This document shows positions 13,471-20,355 of a stretch of 20,355 nucleotides of DNA, piece by piece; position 1 is the first letter of the stretch; each line of letters starts with the position of its first letter. The notes below the pieces were generated by a model, which saw only the letters and a list, made by a program, of their open reading frames with translations, made no database searches and was not told the origin of the DNA. Source of the DNA: a virus; the IMG/VR virus record IMGVR_UViG_3300032117_000190, positions 1 to 20,355 of that record; one strand, written 5' to 3'. Both the position numbers and the translations under genes were made by a program.

Positions 13471-14262
13471 TTAGCTCACGGAGTTAGCAATTAACTTGCC
13501 GGTAACAATAACGCCCACAGCATAAGTGCTTGCACTTGTCTTCAACTGCCATTGAATGTCAGTTTTTTCTGCGTAAGCAAATGGGTCTGCTACTCGGCTG
13601 GCGGTGTAAATTGAAGTAAACGGTTGTTGCAACACCAAGGATTGAACGCCGGTGCTGTTGTTAATCGCTTGCACTTGATATGTAAGGTAGTTACCGCTGG
13701 TGTAGCTGTTTGACGTATTGGCCTCTACCCAGTCCAAGTAGAACGTATTGTTCGATGGGACTGTATAAATAGTGGACTGAGACTTACCAACAGTAGCATT
13801 GATTTGCGCCAAAGTATTGGAGCTTTGCTTTGCGGTAATTGTTCCAACGTTCGACACTTGGCCAGATGCTACGCCAACCATTTGCAGGCTGTTCACACGG
13901 AAGTAGCTTTTGGTTGTGGTAACGCCACTTGTACCATTCAAAGTTAAAACTTCTGATACGGGGTTAAAGTTGATATCCAAGCCGCTAATAAGCACAGCAG
14001 CTGGAGACACATCAGATGCAGAGCTACTTGCAACCGTTAATGTTGTAGCAGTTGTTGGATACGTGTAAGTACTTGCGTTTTCCCAAATTGGAATAAACGC
14101 TGTCGTAACAGAACCTTGATAGCCAAAAAGACTGACCGTTGTATGGCCTGTGATTTGACCACGCGCAACCTGCAGGTCAAAGGGTTCGTACTTTGACTGT
14201 CGGCTAATTGAATTAACGGCATTGTTTGTGCCGGGAATACCATTCGGGCTTTGAACTGCCAT
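13471..14262 (-). CDS. Conserved phage structural protein, unknown role
   Basis: This is a 263-residue protein. The N-terminus MAVQSPNGIPGTNNAVNSIS leads to KYEPFDLQVARGQITGHTTV and a VSLFGYQG motif. The body is strand-rich, with ISGLDINFNPVSEVLTLNGT near residues 90-111, then RVNSLQMV. It ends in WQLKTSASTYAVGVIVTGKL. Proteins with this FDLQVARGQITGH opening are frequent in aquatic podovirus-like genomes and are listed as virion proteins, without a defined role as far as I know. AAGGAG six bases before the ATG is the strongest ribosome site of the middle module. A terminator hairpin lies just upstream, so expression depends on read-through or a local promoter. Confidence 0.8.
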   Translation of the reverse strand: MAVQSPNGIPGTNNAVNSISRQSKYEPFDLQVARGQITGHTTVSLFGYQGSVTTAFIPIWENASTYTYPTTATTLTVASSSASDVSPAAVLISGLDINFNPVSEVLTLNGTSGVTTTKSYFRVNSLQMVGVASGQVSNVGTITAKQSSNTLAQINATVGKSQSTIYTVPSNNTFYLDWVEANTSNSYTSGNYLTYQVQAINNSTGVQSLVLQQPFTSIYTASRVADPFAYAEKTDIQWQLKTSASTYAVGVIVTGKLIANSVS

Positions 14263-14280
14263 ATTGATCTCCTTAGTTAC

Positions 14281-14301
14281 AAAGAGGGGGCCGAAGCCCC
14301 C
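14281..14301 (-). terminator. Intrinsic terminator-like hairpin with TTCG loop
   Basis: On the minus strand GGGGGC-TTCG-GCCCCC forms a six-base perfect G/C stem closed by a very stable UUCG tetraloop, followed by TCTTTGT. The T tract is imperfect, so it may be a partial terminator. It lies eight bases beyond the 239-aa gene and just ahead of the ribosome site of the next gene. Confidence 0.7.
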
Positions 14302-14308
14302 GGATCAA

Positions 14309-15028
14309 TTAGTCCAAGTTACCGTATGGGTAAGTGGTCAAGTTACCAATGTTGTTGTCAGCTTGTGCATAACGAACAATGAAGTTCAATTTACCACCAG
14401 TAGGAGCAGCAACACTAGTACCTGTGATGCTCAAGGTAAACACAATTTGCGACAAAAATGCTGGGTTAGCACCTGAAGCTGGATTTTGAATATCCGAAGT
14501 GGTAGCCAACATGTTCAACAAATTAGTACCAGTGTAAGTGGTTGACAAACGACCAGCAGTACCAACACCAGTGCTAGAAGAAATCACAGCAGTAGCGTAA
14601 GTAGGAGTGCCACCAGCTGCAGTGTAGTTGTTAGAGACAAACACAGAAGTGTTGCTCAAAGTTGCACTACCTTCACCAGTAATAGCCAAGGGGTAATCAA
14701 CAATAATGTCCAAGATCTGGCTGTTGATTGGCAAATACATCACAGCGCCGCGATAGACTTGAGTCGATGCGTCTGCAGGGATAGTCTGCACAGTAGGACC
14801 AGTGGTGGTATATGTGCTGGAAGGAGTGTAAACAACACCAGTCAAGTTAGGGATGTTATTACCCCACACAAATTGACCAGAACCGCCAGAGTAGCCAGAA
14901 GTTCCAACAGTAGTGTTGGACAAATCAATGTAGCAGTCTTGTTCCAAGACGGTGTAACCAACGTCACGCAAGGGACCAAAACGGTTATCGCCAGAAAGAA
15001 CTGGGCCTTCAAATGTACTACGTGCCAT
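14309..15028 (-). CDS. Conserved phage structural protein after capsid gene
   Basis: This is a 239-residue beta-rich protein beginning MARSTFEGPVLSGDNRFGPL, then RDVGYTVLEQDCYIDLS. Thr/Ser/Gly-rich strands fill the middle. The C-terminus has TGGKLNFIVRYAQADNNIGN and YPYGNLD. This start and end are familiar from aquatic phage genomes, always next to the capsid gene, but the role is not known to me. A decoration or minor capsid function is likely from position. It is bracketed by terminator hairpins on both sides and preceded by a ~146-base non-coding leader, unlike all other genes here, suggesting separately tuned expression. AAGGAC lies upstream of the ATG. Confidence 0.8.
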   Translation of the reverse strand: MARSTFEGPVLSGDNRFGPLRDVGYTVLEQDCYIDLSNTTVGTSGYSGGSGQFVWGNNIPNLTGVVYTPSSTYTTTGPTVQTIPADASTQVYRGAVMYLPINSQILDIIVDYPLAITGEGSATLSNTSVFVSNNYTAAGGTPTYATAVISSSTGVGTAGRLSTTYTGTNLLNMLATTSDIQNPASGANPAFLSQIVFTLSITGTSVAAPTGGKLNFIVRYAQADNNIGNLTTYPYGNLD

Positions 15029-15126
15029 GACAAAAGTCCTTATGCAAAAGTTACCTTGTTAATCGTTGCATCGTCTGCTGGGCCAGTGGCAACAAGGTTA
15101 AATTCCCAGATACGTCAATATACAGC
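15029..15126 (-). promoter_or_regulatory. Leader region with inverted repeat before 239-aa gene
   Basis: This is a non-coding stretch between the capsid terminator and the 239-aa gene. It contains ACCTTGTT (15053-15060) and its inverted copy AACAAGGT (15091-15098) separated by 30 bases, plus a small CTGGGCCAG palindrome in the loop. I see no convincing sigma70 promoter with correct -10/-35 spacing. A 5' leader structure or an operator is possible. Confidence 0.35.
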
Positions 15127-15153
15127 AAAAGAAAAGGGGGCGCAAGGCCCCCT
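15127..15153 (-). terminator. Intrinsic terminator after major capsid gene
   Basis: On the minus strand AGGGGGC-CTTGC-GCCCCCT forms a perfect seven-base stem with a five-base loop, followed directly by TTTCTTTT. It begins about 22 bases past the capsid stop codon. Stem and T tract are both strong, so this is the clearest transcription stop in the window. Confidence 0.85.
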
Positions 15154-15174
15154 CGTTCAAATAATCTAAAAAGA

Positions 15175-16077
15175 TTAGTAAGAACCGTACACGCCCAATG
15201 GGTCAGAAACACCAAAGGAATAACGCTCACGAGACTTGTAACGCACGTTACCAGTATCAAAGTCGCCGTCCATGCTGTTCTGCAAAGGAGTACGCACAAA
15301 CATCTTCAAACCGTTAGGCACGTCAGTGGTCAAGAACCATGCGTTGGTAGCGGTCAAGAAGTGGTTAATGGTATAGCCTTCAGGGATCGAACCATTGTTT
15401 TCAATAGCGTTTACATCGTTGTTATTGGTACCAACACGGAGTTTGGTTTCCAACAAACGAGTAGCAACGAATTGCAAAGCAGGAGGAACGATCAGTTTCT
15501 TGGGCTTGGCAGCGATCAACAGGCTACGCTCATCAGTCCATGCAGCGATTTGAATCACAGCGTTTTCCAACGATGTTTCATTCAAGTCAGCAGGAGTAGA
15601 AGGAGTGTTAGCGTTAGTACCGCCAGAGATCAAGGGATGAGCAGTCGAGAACAAAGGCTGGCCGTCACCATAGGTGAAGGAGCTATTGAAACCGTTGTTC
15701 AACACAGCTGCAGCTTTAACCTGTTTGGTGTAAGCCATAGCACGGGCCAAGGCTTTGGTGTAACGACCAGACAACGAGTCATACAAGTTATCTTCAATCG
15801 CTTCTTCAGTCAGGCTGAAGCCCAAAGCAATGGTTTCGTGGTTGTAACGAGCAGTCCATGCTTCTTGGCCGTTGTCATAAGCGATGGCTTGACCTTCGTT
15901 CTTGACAGGGGCGGCAGAGAAGCCGGACAGTTTGGTTTCTTCTTCAAACGAACGCTCAGAGGTTTCAATTTCATAAATTTCTTTATGTTCTTCACCGTAA
16001 CGGGCGTACTCCAAACCGAACAAAGCGTTCAGGCCGGGAAGCAACTCTTTAAGTAGCTGTGCACGTGAAATAGCCAT
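15175..16077 (-). CDS. Major capsid protein, Mu gpT-like
   Basis: This is a 300-residue protein that forms the icosahedral shell. The helical N-terminus (RAQLLKELLPGLNALFGLEY) is followed by EIYEIETSERSFEEETKLSG and FSLTEEAIEDNLYDSLSGRY (the long spine-helix region of an HK97-type fold). Then come LFSTAHP (142-148), KPKKLIVPP (191-199) and RYKSRERYSFG (279-289). These features match the Mu-type major head subunit gpT family, at about its usual length. AAAGGAGA lies seven bases before the ATG. It is the last gene of the head operon before the strong terminator, following the decoration-like gene, which fits high expression. A long plus-strand ORF over this gene is an antisense shadow. Confidence 0.9.
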   Translation of the reverse strand: MAISRAQLLKELLPGLNALFGLEYARYGEEHKEIYEIETSERSFEEETKLSGFSAAPVKNEGQAIAYDNGQEAWTARYNHETIALGFSLTEEAIEDNLYDSLSGRYTKALARAMAYTKQVKAAAVLNNGFNSSFTYGDGQPLFSTAHPLISGGTNANTPSTPADLNETSLENAVIQIAAWTDERSLLIAAKPKKLIVPPALQFVATRLLETKLRVGTNNNDVNAIENNGSIPEGYTINHFLTATNAWFLTTDVPNGLKMFVRTPLQNSMDGDFDTGNVRYKSRERYSFGVSDPLGVYGSY

Positions 16078-16093
16078 GATTTATTCTCCTTTA

Positions 16094-16972
16094 TTAGACG
16101 CCTGTAGCGTTGTTATAGCCGTGCCAGCCAGCGTTCCAAGTAACCAATGCTTCTGGATAACCAGTAAACGAGAAGCCAACTGCAGTCGATTGTGCAGTAG
16201 TAACTGCCGTGTTAATCGTCACAGTGGTACCGTTAACGGTAGTCACATAGGTGTTGGAGCCGGGGTTGATGCCGGGGCCAGAAACTGCCATGCCGGGAAG
16301 GATGGCGCTGTTAGAAGACGACAAAGTAAGAGTCGTGCTGCTAGAGGTAGCGTTCTGGGTCACAGTAACGGCTGATTGAGGCACCACGCCGACAATGCGG
16401 AAAGGAGCTGCACCAGTGTTAGGAGTGATGGTAGAAGTGCTAGTAGCCGAGGTGGAGATAGCCACGCCAGCCAAAGAGTCACCAGTGGTCGTAGAACCAG
16501 TGTTACCAGCTGCTGCACCAATGTACCAAACATTAGAACCAATATAGGCTTGGTTAATGTATTGGAGAGTGGTAGAGCCACCAGTACCAGCGGGGCTGTT
16601 TAGCACCACAGTTTGGAACACAGCTTGTGGATCATCAACGACATAACCAATCGCATCAGGGGCGCTTGTGGAAGCGTTCCAGAATTGATAACGGTTTTTA
16701 CCGTAAATGGGACCGCCAGTTGTGGAGTACTCGCAACCAACGAAAACACCAATCGTACCGGCCACGGCGCTAGAAGCGTTGTAGGTCAGTGTAGATTGGA
16801 TCAAACTACCGATGTTAGCACCAGTACCGATTTGAACAACGTCACCGTTGAACATGCTTGTGCTGTAACCGTTGACAATCGGGAACATGCGGGTAGAACC
16901 AGCAAATACACGACCACCAATCAAGTTAACAGGCTTTAGTCCGTAAGGACCTGCTACTGTAGGATAAGCCAT
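16094..16972 (-). CDS. Decoration/stabilisation-like head protein with inserted module
   Basis: This is a 292-residue protein beginning MAYPTVAGPYGLKPVNLIGG, then RVFAGSTRMFPI and FNGDVVQIGTGANIGS. Further landmarks are FVGCEYSTTGGPIYGKNRYQ and the C-terminal TWNAGWHGYNNATGV. This pattern is the usual neighbour of gpT-like capsid genes in aquatic phages and fits a capsid decoration or stabilising protein; direct proof is lacking. Residues about 202-270 (TVTQNATSSSTTLTL to TAVGFSFT) look like an inserted Ser/Thr-rich beta module just before the last ~20 core residues. AGGAG lies six bases upstream of the ATG. It is spaced 16 bases ahead of the capsid gene. Confidence 0.75.
   Translation of the reverse strand: MAYPTVAGPYGLKPVNLIGGRVFAGSTRMFPIVNGYSTSMFNGDVVQIGTGANIGSLIQSTLTYNASSAVAGTIGVFVGCEYSTTGGPIYGKNRYQFWNASTSAPDAIGYVVDDPQAVFQTVVLNSPAGTGGSTTLQYINQAYIGSNVWYIGAAAGNTGSTTTGDSLAGVAISTSATSTSTITPNTGAAPFRIVGVVPQSAVTVTQNATSSSTTLTLSSSNSAILPGMAVSGPGINPGSNTYVTTVNGTTVTINTAVTTAQSTAVGFSFTGYPEALVTWNAGWHGYNNATGV
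16163..16369 (-). other. Inserted beta module in decoration-like protein
   Basis: Residues 202-270 contain TTLTLSSSNSAILPGMAVSG, PGINPGSNTYVTTVNGTTVT and INTAVTTAQSTAVGFSFT. The G-M-x-V-S-G-x-G-I-x-x-G-x-x-V-x-x-V-x-G-T-x-V pattern is a recurrent phage module. Core sequence resumes at about residue 272 (YPEALVTWNAG). Boundaries are estimates. Confidence 0.6.
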
Positions 16973-16988
16973 AGAAATCTCCTAAATG

Positions 16989-17441
16989 TTAAGAACCTCT
17001 ACCAAATGAAACCGTAGACTTCTTCTCTTGGAAAAGAGGCATACGAGAATCGCTCTGGCGCAAATAACTATTGTCCACTGCTTGTGCATTTTGCTCAGTC
17101 AGGTTTGCCTCATAATCAAACCGGGCTTGCACAAATTCTTTAGGAATCTTGCACAGCAATAAACCATCAACTTCAATGTTGTCTTTGAACCGACTATTCG
17201 GATCAACCAACATTTTGAATTTCGGCTGCTCTTCAATTTTGACTGGTTCCCAACCTTCACGCAGTTTGGCAGAAAGGTTTCTGGGGTCAGGATTGTTTAA
17301 CATCGAAACTCGAACCCAACGATATCCATAATCTGGATTCTTATCAGGCTCAGGTAACAACTCAGGTAACGACCATTTTTTAGGGCGCAGATCTTGTTGT
17401 CGAGTTTCAATCTCACGTGGGTTACGATTACTTTCAGCCAT
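16989..17441 (-). CDS. Conserved head-module protein, unknown function
   Basis: This is a 150-residue protein between scaffold and decoration-like genes. The N-terminus is Arg/Gln/Asn-rich (MAESNRNPREIETRQQDLRP), followed by YGYRWVRVSMLNNPDPRNLS (38-57), LREGWEPVKIEEQPKFKML (60-78), DGLLLCKIPKEFV (92-104) and a charged tail. The motif pairs (YRWVR...REGWEPV...LxLxKIP) look like a compact conserved domain that I recall at this site in related phages. It overlaps the scaffold stop by eight bases and has GGAG upstream. A head-assembly role is likely by position; no biochemical function is known. Confidence 0.75.
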   Translation of the reverse strand: MAESNRNPREIETRQQDLRPKKWSLPELLPEPDKNPDYGYRWVRVSMLNNPDPRNLSAKLREGWEPVKIEEQPKFKMLVDPNSRFKDNIEVDGLLLCKIPKEFVQARFDYEANLTEQNAQAVDNSYLRQSDSRMPLFQEKKSTVSFGRGS

Positions 17442-18375
17442 TTTGGGACTCCGTTTTAACTAGTTCGTTGTAATACTGCTCTGGCGTAAGTTTGAATTTC
17501 TTAGCCAGTTCCAGCTGCCGTGTATTAAGGGTGATCTTTTTTGAAGACGTAGAACGGGTAGCTGGTGCAACCACCGTGGTCTTGCGAGTTGTAGCAGAAG
17601 GTTTGGCTTCTGTATCCCCAAATTTATCAGGGAATCGTTTCCGCACTTCAGTATCAATACTGTTCCAGTAATGGTCAGAGCCAACAGGGACTCCTTCCTT
17701 TTCCAGACGCTTATGGATACCCATAGCAAGGAAACTCATGTCTTCGTCTGTCCCGTACCACTTGTTTTTGTCAAGCCACGCTTGGGTTTTTGCGTCCAAT
17801 CGTGCGGGTTGATTTGCGACTTGTTGCGTTTGTACCTGATTTGATTGCGCTTGTAAAGCATTTTCATCAAACTGGGGTGTATATTTTTCCCAATCTCGTG
17901 ATGCAAATTGAATCTTGGTCAGGTTTTCTTGTGCTTCTACTAACCGATCAGCATCGCCAGAGTCATAAGCCTCCTTATATTCTCGACGTGCTTTCTCTAA
18001 ATCAGAAGCTAGTTTCTCTTTAGCCGTTGATACAAATACCTTCTCGCCTTCTGATAGACGGCCTTTGAGGTTTTTGTTTTCATTGATGATGGCATTGGCT
18101 ACACGAATAGCTTCTTCGTTCTCACGAATGGCTGCTTCCTTGGCCCTGCGCTCATCATGAATCAACTTCTTCATTTGCAGCAAACGCTGCTTGGCTTCTT
18201 TAGAGTAAGACTCTAAGTCATCGTTATCAATATCATCAACGATCTCTTTAGGCAAAGGCGTTGCATTACGCCGATCTTCCTCTGGAGTATCGTCAACAAT
18301 CTCAATCTCTACTTCGTCTTCATCGACCCCTTTATCAAGGAATCCAAAGTCTGGTTTGTCAAAATCTCCGGACAT
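17434..18375 (-). CDS. Capsid scaffolding protein
   Basis: This is a 313-residue protein from ATG 18375. The start is chosen because AAGGAG lies six bases upstream; a longer reading to 18420 lacks such a site. The N-terminus is acidic (residues 1-55, rich in Asp/Glu). A long charged coiled coil spans about 57-155. A Gln-rich linker (175-190) leads to a conserved-looking WLDKNKWYGTDEDMSFLAMG segment (200-219) and RKRFPDKFGD. A basic Ser/Thr linker follows, and the protein ends in a helical domain (LELAKKFKLTPEQYYNELVK). Acidic, coiled-coil, Lys-ending proteins between portal and capsid genes are typical phage scaffolds, acting inside the procapsid and then lost. The end domain probably binds the capsid protein. 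Confidence 0.85.
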   Translation of the reverse strand: MSGDFDKPDFGFLDKGVDEDEVEIEIVDDTPEEDRRNATPLPKEIVDDIDNDDLESYSKEAKQRLLQMKKLIHDERRAKEAAIRENEEAIRVANAIINENKNLKGRLSEGEKVFVSTAKEKLASDLEKARREYKEAYDSGDADRLVEAQENLTKIQFASRDWEKYTPQFDENALQAQSNQVQTQQVANQPARLDAKTQAWLDKNKWYGTDEDMSFLAMGIHKRLEKEGVPVGSDHYWNSIDTEVRKRFPDKFGDTEAKPSATTRKTTVVAPATRSTSSKKITLNTRQLELAKKFKLTPEQYYNELVKTESQNG

Positions 18376-18385
18376 GATGTTCTCC

Positions 18386-18799
18386 TTATGCTCGTGTAAT
18401 ACCACGAGGATCTTCAACAACCGCCTCTACCGAGTCGTCATTGATAATCCGGAACTCACGGCCATGAATCTTCAGTCGTGTACCCGTGTTTGGACGGGCC
18501 AAAATAAAGTCGCCCTCTTTGCACCAAGGGCCAGTTGGGAAACGCTTTTCGTCTTTGTAGCAGTCCGGTCCCATCTTGATAACAAAAAACACAGTAGAGA
18601 GAATCTCTTCCATGTTCAATGATGAGGCTGCTTTGAGAATACCGCTTTCTCCGTACTCTTTCTCGGCATCAGGGATGCCTACTAACATGTGATATCCGCT
18701 AGGAACTGGCAACTGTTTTGCTTTTTCCTCTGCTGTTTGAGGCAGGGTAGTTACGTTGTTTACATCATCGGGGTTTGAGCCGATTAAAAGTTCACTCAT
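18386..18799 (-). CDS. GroES-like co-chaperonin
   Basis: This is a 137-residue protein from ATG 18799, chosen over an upstream ATG at 18829 because GGAG lies seven bases before it. Residues about 30-130 follow the GroES (Cpn10) layout: PVPSGYHMLVGIPD as the opening strand, then YGESGILKAASSLN as the mobile-loop region with G-I-L at 53-55 where GroES has its GroEL-binding hydrophobic tripeptide. Next come VIKMGPDC, FPTGPWCKEGDFILARPN, GTRLKIHGREFRIINDDS and VEAVVEDP at the end. The protein should cap the host GroEL ring and help fold capsid proteins, as gp31 does in T4. It overlaps the stop of the 64-aa gene by eight bases and precedes the scaffold. The N-terminal 30 residues are extra to the fold. 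Confidence 0.85.
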   Translation of the reverse strand: MSELLIGSNPDDVNNVTTLPQTAEEKAKQLPVPSGYHMLVGIPDAEKEYGESGILKAASSLNMEEILSTVFFVIKMGPDCYKDEKRFPTGPWCKEGDFILARPNTGTRLKIHGREFRIINDDSVEAVVEDPRGITRA

Positions 18800-18986
18800 C
18801 AAAATGCTCCAATCTAGAACGCAGGTCACTTATTTCTAAACGTAAGGTGAGCAGACCCTTAATCTCACCACACATCCTTTGGTAGTCGGCGTAGTCTTTG
18901 GCTTCGCCTATCCCCAGAGCCTCTTCAAGAATCTTCACTTTGTCATCCATCTTTTTGAGTAGATGATCTAAGATCTTTTCTTTCAT
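18792..18986 (-). CDS. Small coiled-coil protein after portal
   Basis: This is a 64-residue, mostly helical protein beginning MKEKILDHLLKKMDDKVKIL. A YADYQRMCGEIKGLLTLRLE segment and the end ISDLRSRLEHFDE follow. The segment with Tyr-x-x-MCGxIxGL is familiar as a small conserved protein immediately after the portal in podovirus-like genomes. Its ATG overlaps the portal stop by four bases (ATGA), and its own stop lies inside the start region of the co-chaperonin. It may act in head assembly or packaging; no function is proven. Confidence 0.8.
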   Translation of the reverse strand: MKEKILDHLLKKMDDKVKILEEALGIGEAKDYADYQRMCGEIKGLLTLRLEISDLRSRLEHFDE

Positions 18987-20355
18987 TTAGTTTCCTTCTT
19001 TTCAGGTTTGTTTTGAGCCTGCTTCATTTGCTGCTGTTGTTTGTACAGATCAGCCGTTACACGTAACTTATCAGACTGGCGCTGTTGGTTTTGCATAGCC
19101 TTGGCTTGGCCGATTTGGTGGCCCATACGCAAACCTTCTAGCTGTTGTTTGGCAAGCAAAGTTTCTTTGTCGGTCTTGACCTTTGCCCCAATTTGCATAC
19201 CTGCAATCTCTTTTTGAGACGCAATACGCAACTTTTCGACCTCGATCTGGTCTGCTTTTGCAGTCGCTTCGATCTGCATCATCTTTTGTTTGATATCGAT
19301 CTCTTGCGCTTTGAGCTGCAATTCTTTCATCTGCATCTGGACAATTGGGTCCTGAGCCGCTTGTTGCGCTTGTTGTGCAGCCACTGCCGTGCGGTTTTGC
19401 TGTAATAGGTTCTGTGCTGCTGGTACAGCCATACGTGCAATGTACATTTCCTGTTCTGGCTTGAGATCCACTGTTTCGTCTGGATCGTCCGAGTAAGGAA
19501 TTTGTATGCCCATCTGTTCTTGCATTTGGCGCATGTATTCCATGCCAACGTGTTCAACAATGTGGGCCTGCAACGCCTGCATAATTTGCGGGGCTTGTGG
19601 GTTTTGACCAATAATCTGTTTGATCTTTGGATCTTGCAGCGCCGCCGTATGAATTTGAATGTGCGCTTGGTGGTCCTGATACATAAACGCCTTTAGCGGC
19701 GTGTTCTTCAACACATTCATGTTCTCTGTCACCGGGTCCGTAGGCTTCATATCATCAGGAAGCGGAACCAGCTTCTCTGCGTTCTTGATCCCGATCACTT
19801 CCAGCATCTGGCGGTGCAGGTAAGGCAGGTTATACAGCTGCGGGGCCGTCTGTGATAACTGCAATACCGCCTGATACTGCACCACTTTTTGAGACATAGT
19901 GGCCGCATTAGGATCGCTCACTGGGATGATATTCACCATCTCATAGTCAGACTTACGTGCCTTGCGGTTTCCTACCACCGGCTCATAAGAATAATTTTCC
20001 GGCGCATAGTCAGCAATGATCTTCTTCAAAATCCGGAACTCTTGCTTCATCGAATTGTGAATACGTGCCTGAATAGCACTCATCACCTTCAATGTGCGCT
20101 CTAAAATAGCCAGCGTAGTCCCCACAGGAGACTGGCTCGACATGTCAGATGCCTTCAAATCCCCACTAGAGGCAAAGCGGCGACCCTCATCCACAATCTG
20201 ATTCAACAAAGCCATCAGCGTTTGGCTCGGTTCTTTGTAAGGCAACGGCATGATGTTGTCTTTCATCGAGCCGCTCGGCACATCCACATCCCTGAACTCG
20301 CCCGGAGCAATAGGCGTATCGTCACCCTTCACCCGCAAACCACGGGTCTTAAACC
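18983..20355 (-). CDS. Portal protein, P22-like, C-terminal part (5' end beyond window)
   Basis: The frame is open at the right edge (upstream codons read F-K-T-R-G), so about 456 C-terminal residues are visible. The signature PVGTTLAILERTLKVMSAIQ, then RIHNSMKQEFRILKKII, is typical of the P22-type portal family, the dodecameric ring at the phage head vertex through which DNA passes. YEMVNIIPVSDPNAATMSQK is also family-typical. The last ~150 residues form a Gln/Ala/Lys-rich helix with heptad spacing (VAAQQAQQAAQDPIVQM, then QMQMKELQLKAQEIDIKQ). This resembles the extended C-terminal barrel or coiled-coil tail of some podovirus portals. It ends in PEKKETK. It is followed without a gap by the 64-aa gene. 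Confidence 0.9.
   Translation of the reverse strand, partial: FKTRGLRVKGDDTPIAPGEFRDVDVPSGSMKDNIMPLPYKEPSQTLMALLNQIVDEGRRFASSGDLKASDMSSQSPVGTTLAILERTLKVMSAIQARIHNSMKQEFRILKKIIADYAPENYSYEPVVGNRKARKSDYEMVNIIPVSDPNAATMSQKVVQYQAVLQLSQTAPQLYNLPYLHRQMLEVIGIKNAEKLVPLPDDMKPTDPVTENMNVLKNTPLKAFMYQDHQAHIQIHTAALQDPKIKQIIGQNPQAPQIMQALQAHIVEHVGMEYMRQMQEQMGIQIPYSDDPDETVDLKPEQEMYIARMAVPAAQNLLQQNRTAVAAQQAQQAAQDPIVQMQMKELQLKAQEIDIKQKMMQIEATAKADQIEVEKLRIASQKEIAGMQIGAKVKTDKETLLAKQQLEGLRMGHQIGQAKAMQNQQRQSDKLRVTADLYKQQQQMKQAQNKPEKKETK

Noticed and set aside
15051-15299. 82-residue minus-strand frame across the capsid end and terminator
   Set aside because: It runs through the capsid gene in another frame and through the terminator hairpin, and it gives a Leu/Thr/Cys-rich product with no sensible pattern.
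15361-16056. 231-residue plus-strand open frame
   Set aside because: It lies wholly antisense to the clearly recognisable major capsid gene and has no family resemblance.
18376-18420. Longer N-terminus of the scaffold from an ATG at 18420
   Set aside because: No ribosome site precedes it, it would overlap the co-chaperonin coding end more than needed, and the ATG at 18375 has AAGGAG at ideal spacing.
18800-18829. Longer N-terminus of the co-chaperonin from ATG 18829
   Set aside because: The extra ten residues lie within the 64-aa gene and lack a ribosome site, while GGAG is well spaced before the ATG at 18799.
1-20355. tRNA genes, CRISPR arrays, insertion sequences or attachment sites
   Set aside because: I scanned both strands by eye for cloverleaf-like segments, regularly spaced identical repeats and transposase-like products and found none. 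The coding density leaves almost no room for them.

Overview
The window is a piece of a double-stranded DNA tailed-phage genome (Caudoviricetes). Every gene I can support is read from the minus strand, so transcription runs from the right end to the left end. Genes are tightly packed, often with ATGA start/stop overlaps, and most carry GGAG-type ribosome binding sites. I see no tRNA, CRISPR, integrase, transposase or bacterial housekeeping gene. The gene content matches the short-tailed-like phages recovered from freshwater and marine viromes: a P22-type portal, a Mu gpT-type capsid protein, many small basic or His-rich proteins, and several low-complexity beta-rich virion proteins. The host cannot be named from this sequence. 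No tape-measure protein or tail sheath lies in the window, which favours a podovirus-like particle, but the rest of the genome is not visible.

Head module (right end, 14.3-20.4 kb). In transcription order: the C-terminal part of the portal (cut by the window edge), a small coiled-coil protein, a GroES-like co-chaperonin, the scaffold, a conserved unknown, a decoration-like protein, and the major capsid protein followed by a strong intrinsic terminator. A 239-residue structural protein follows and ends at a second terminator hairpin. The co-chaperonin sits exactly where a capsid-folding helper would be expected.

Middle module (8.3-14.3 kb). A 263-residue structural protein leads into a run of small proteins: a short basic DUF6321-like protein, a membrane/coiled-coil protein, and His- and HGG-motif-rich proteins. 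A 58-aa basic protein fills an otherwise unexplained gap. Two larger proteins look like head-tail connector or adaptor proteins (318 and 321 aa). A zinc-ribbon protein and two small proteins lie between them.

Tail and host-contact module (0.6-8.3 kb). Here are two paralogous 150-aa beta proteins, a repeat protein with thirteen 20-residue units plus an 11-residue Trp repeat, and a 204-aa fibre-associated protein. Next come three tandem fibre or spike genes: a pectate-lyase-like spike, a fibre ending in an EEGTW domain, and a spike with a C-terminal S74 intramolecular chaperone. A conserved 128-aa protein follows. The spike nearest the left end is visibly more AT-rich than the head genes.

Left end (1-633). 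A 43-aa hydrophobic small gene overlaps both neighbours. It is followed by a partial membrane protein with a long helical region and one transmembrane segment, which runs off the window. These may belong to a lysis or membrane-associated module, but that is inference.

The most interesting points are the co-chaperonin in the capsid operon, the recurrent insertion of small beta modules into four different virion proteins, the double-periodicity repeat protein, and the shared K-M-A-[H/K]-G-G motif in separate small proteins.
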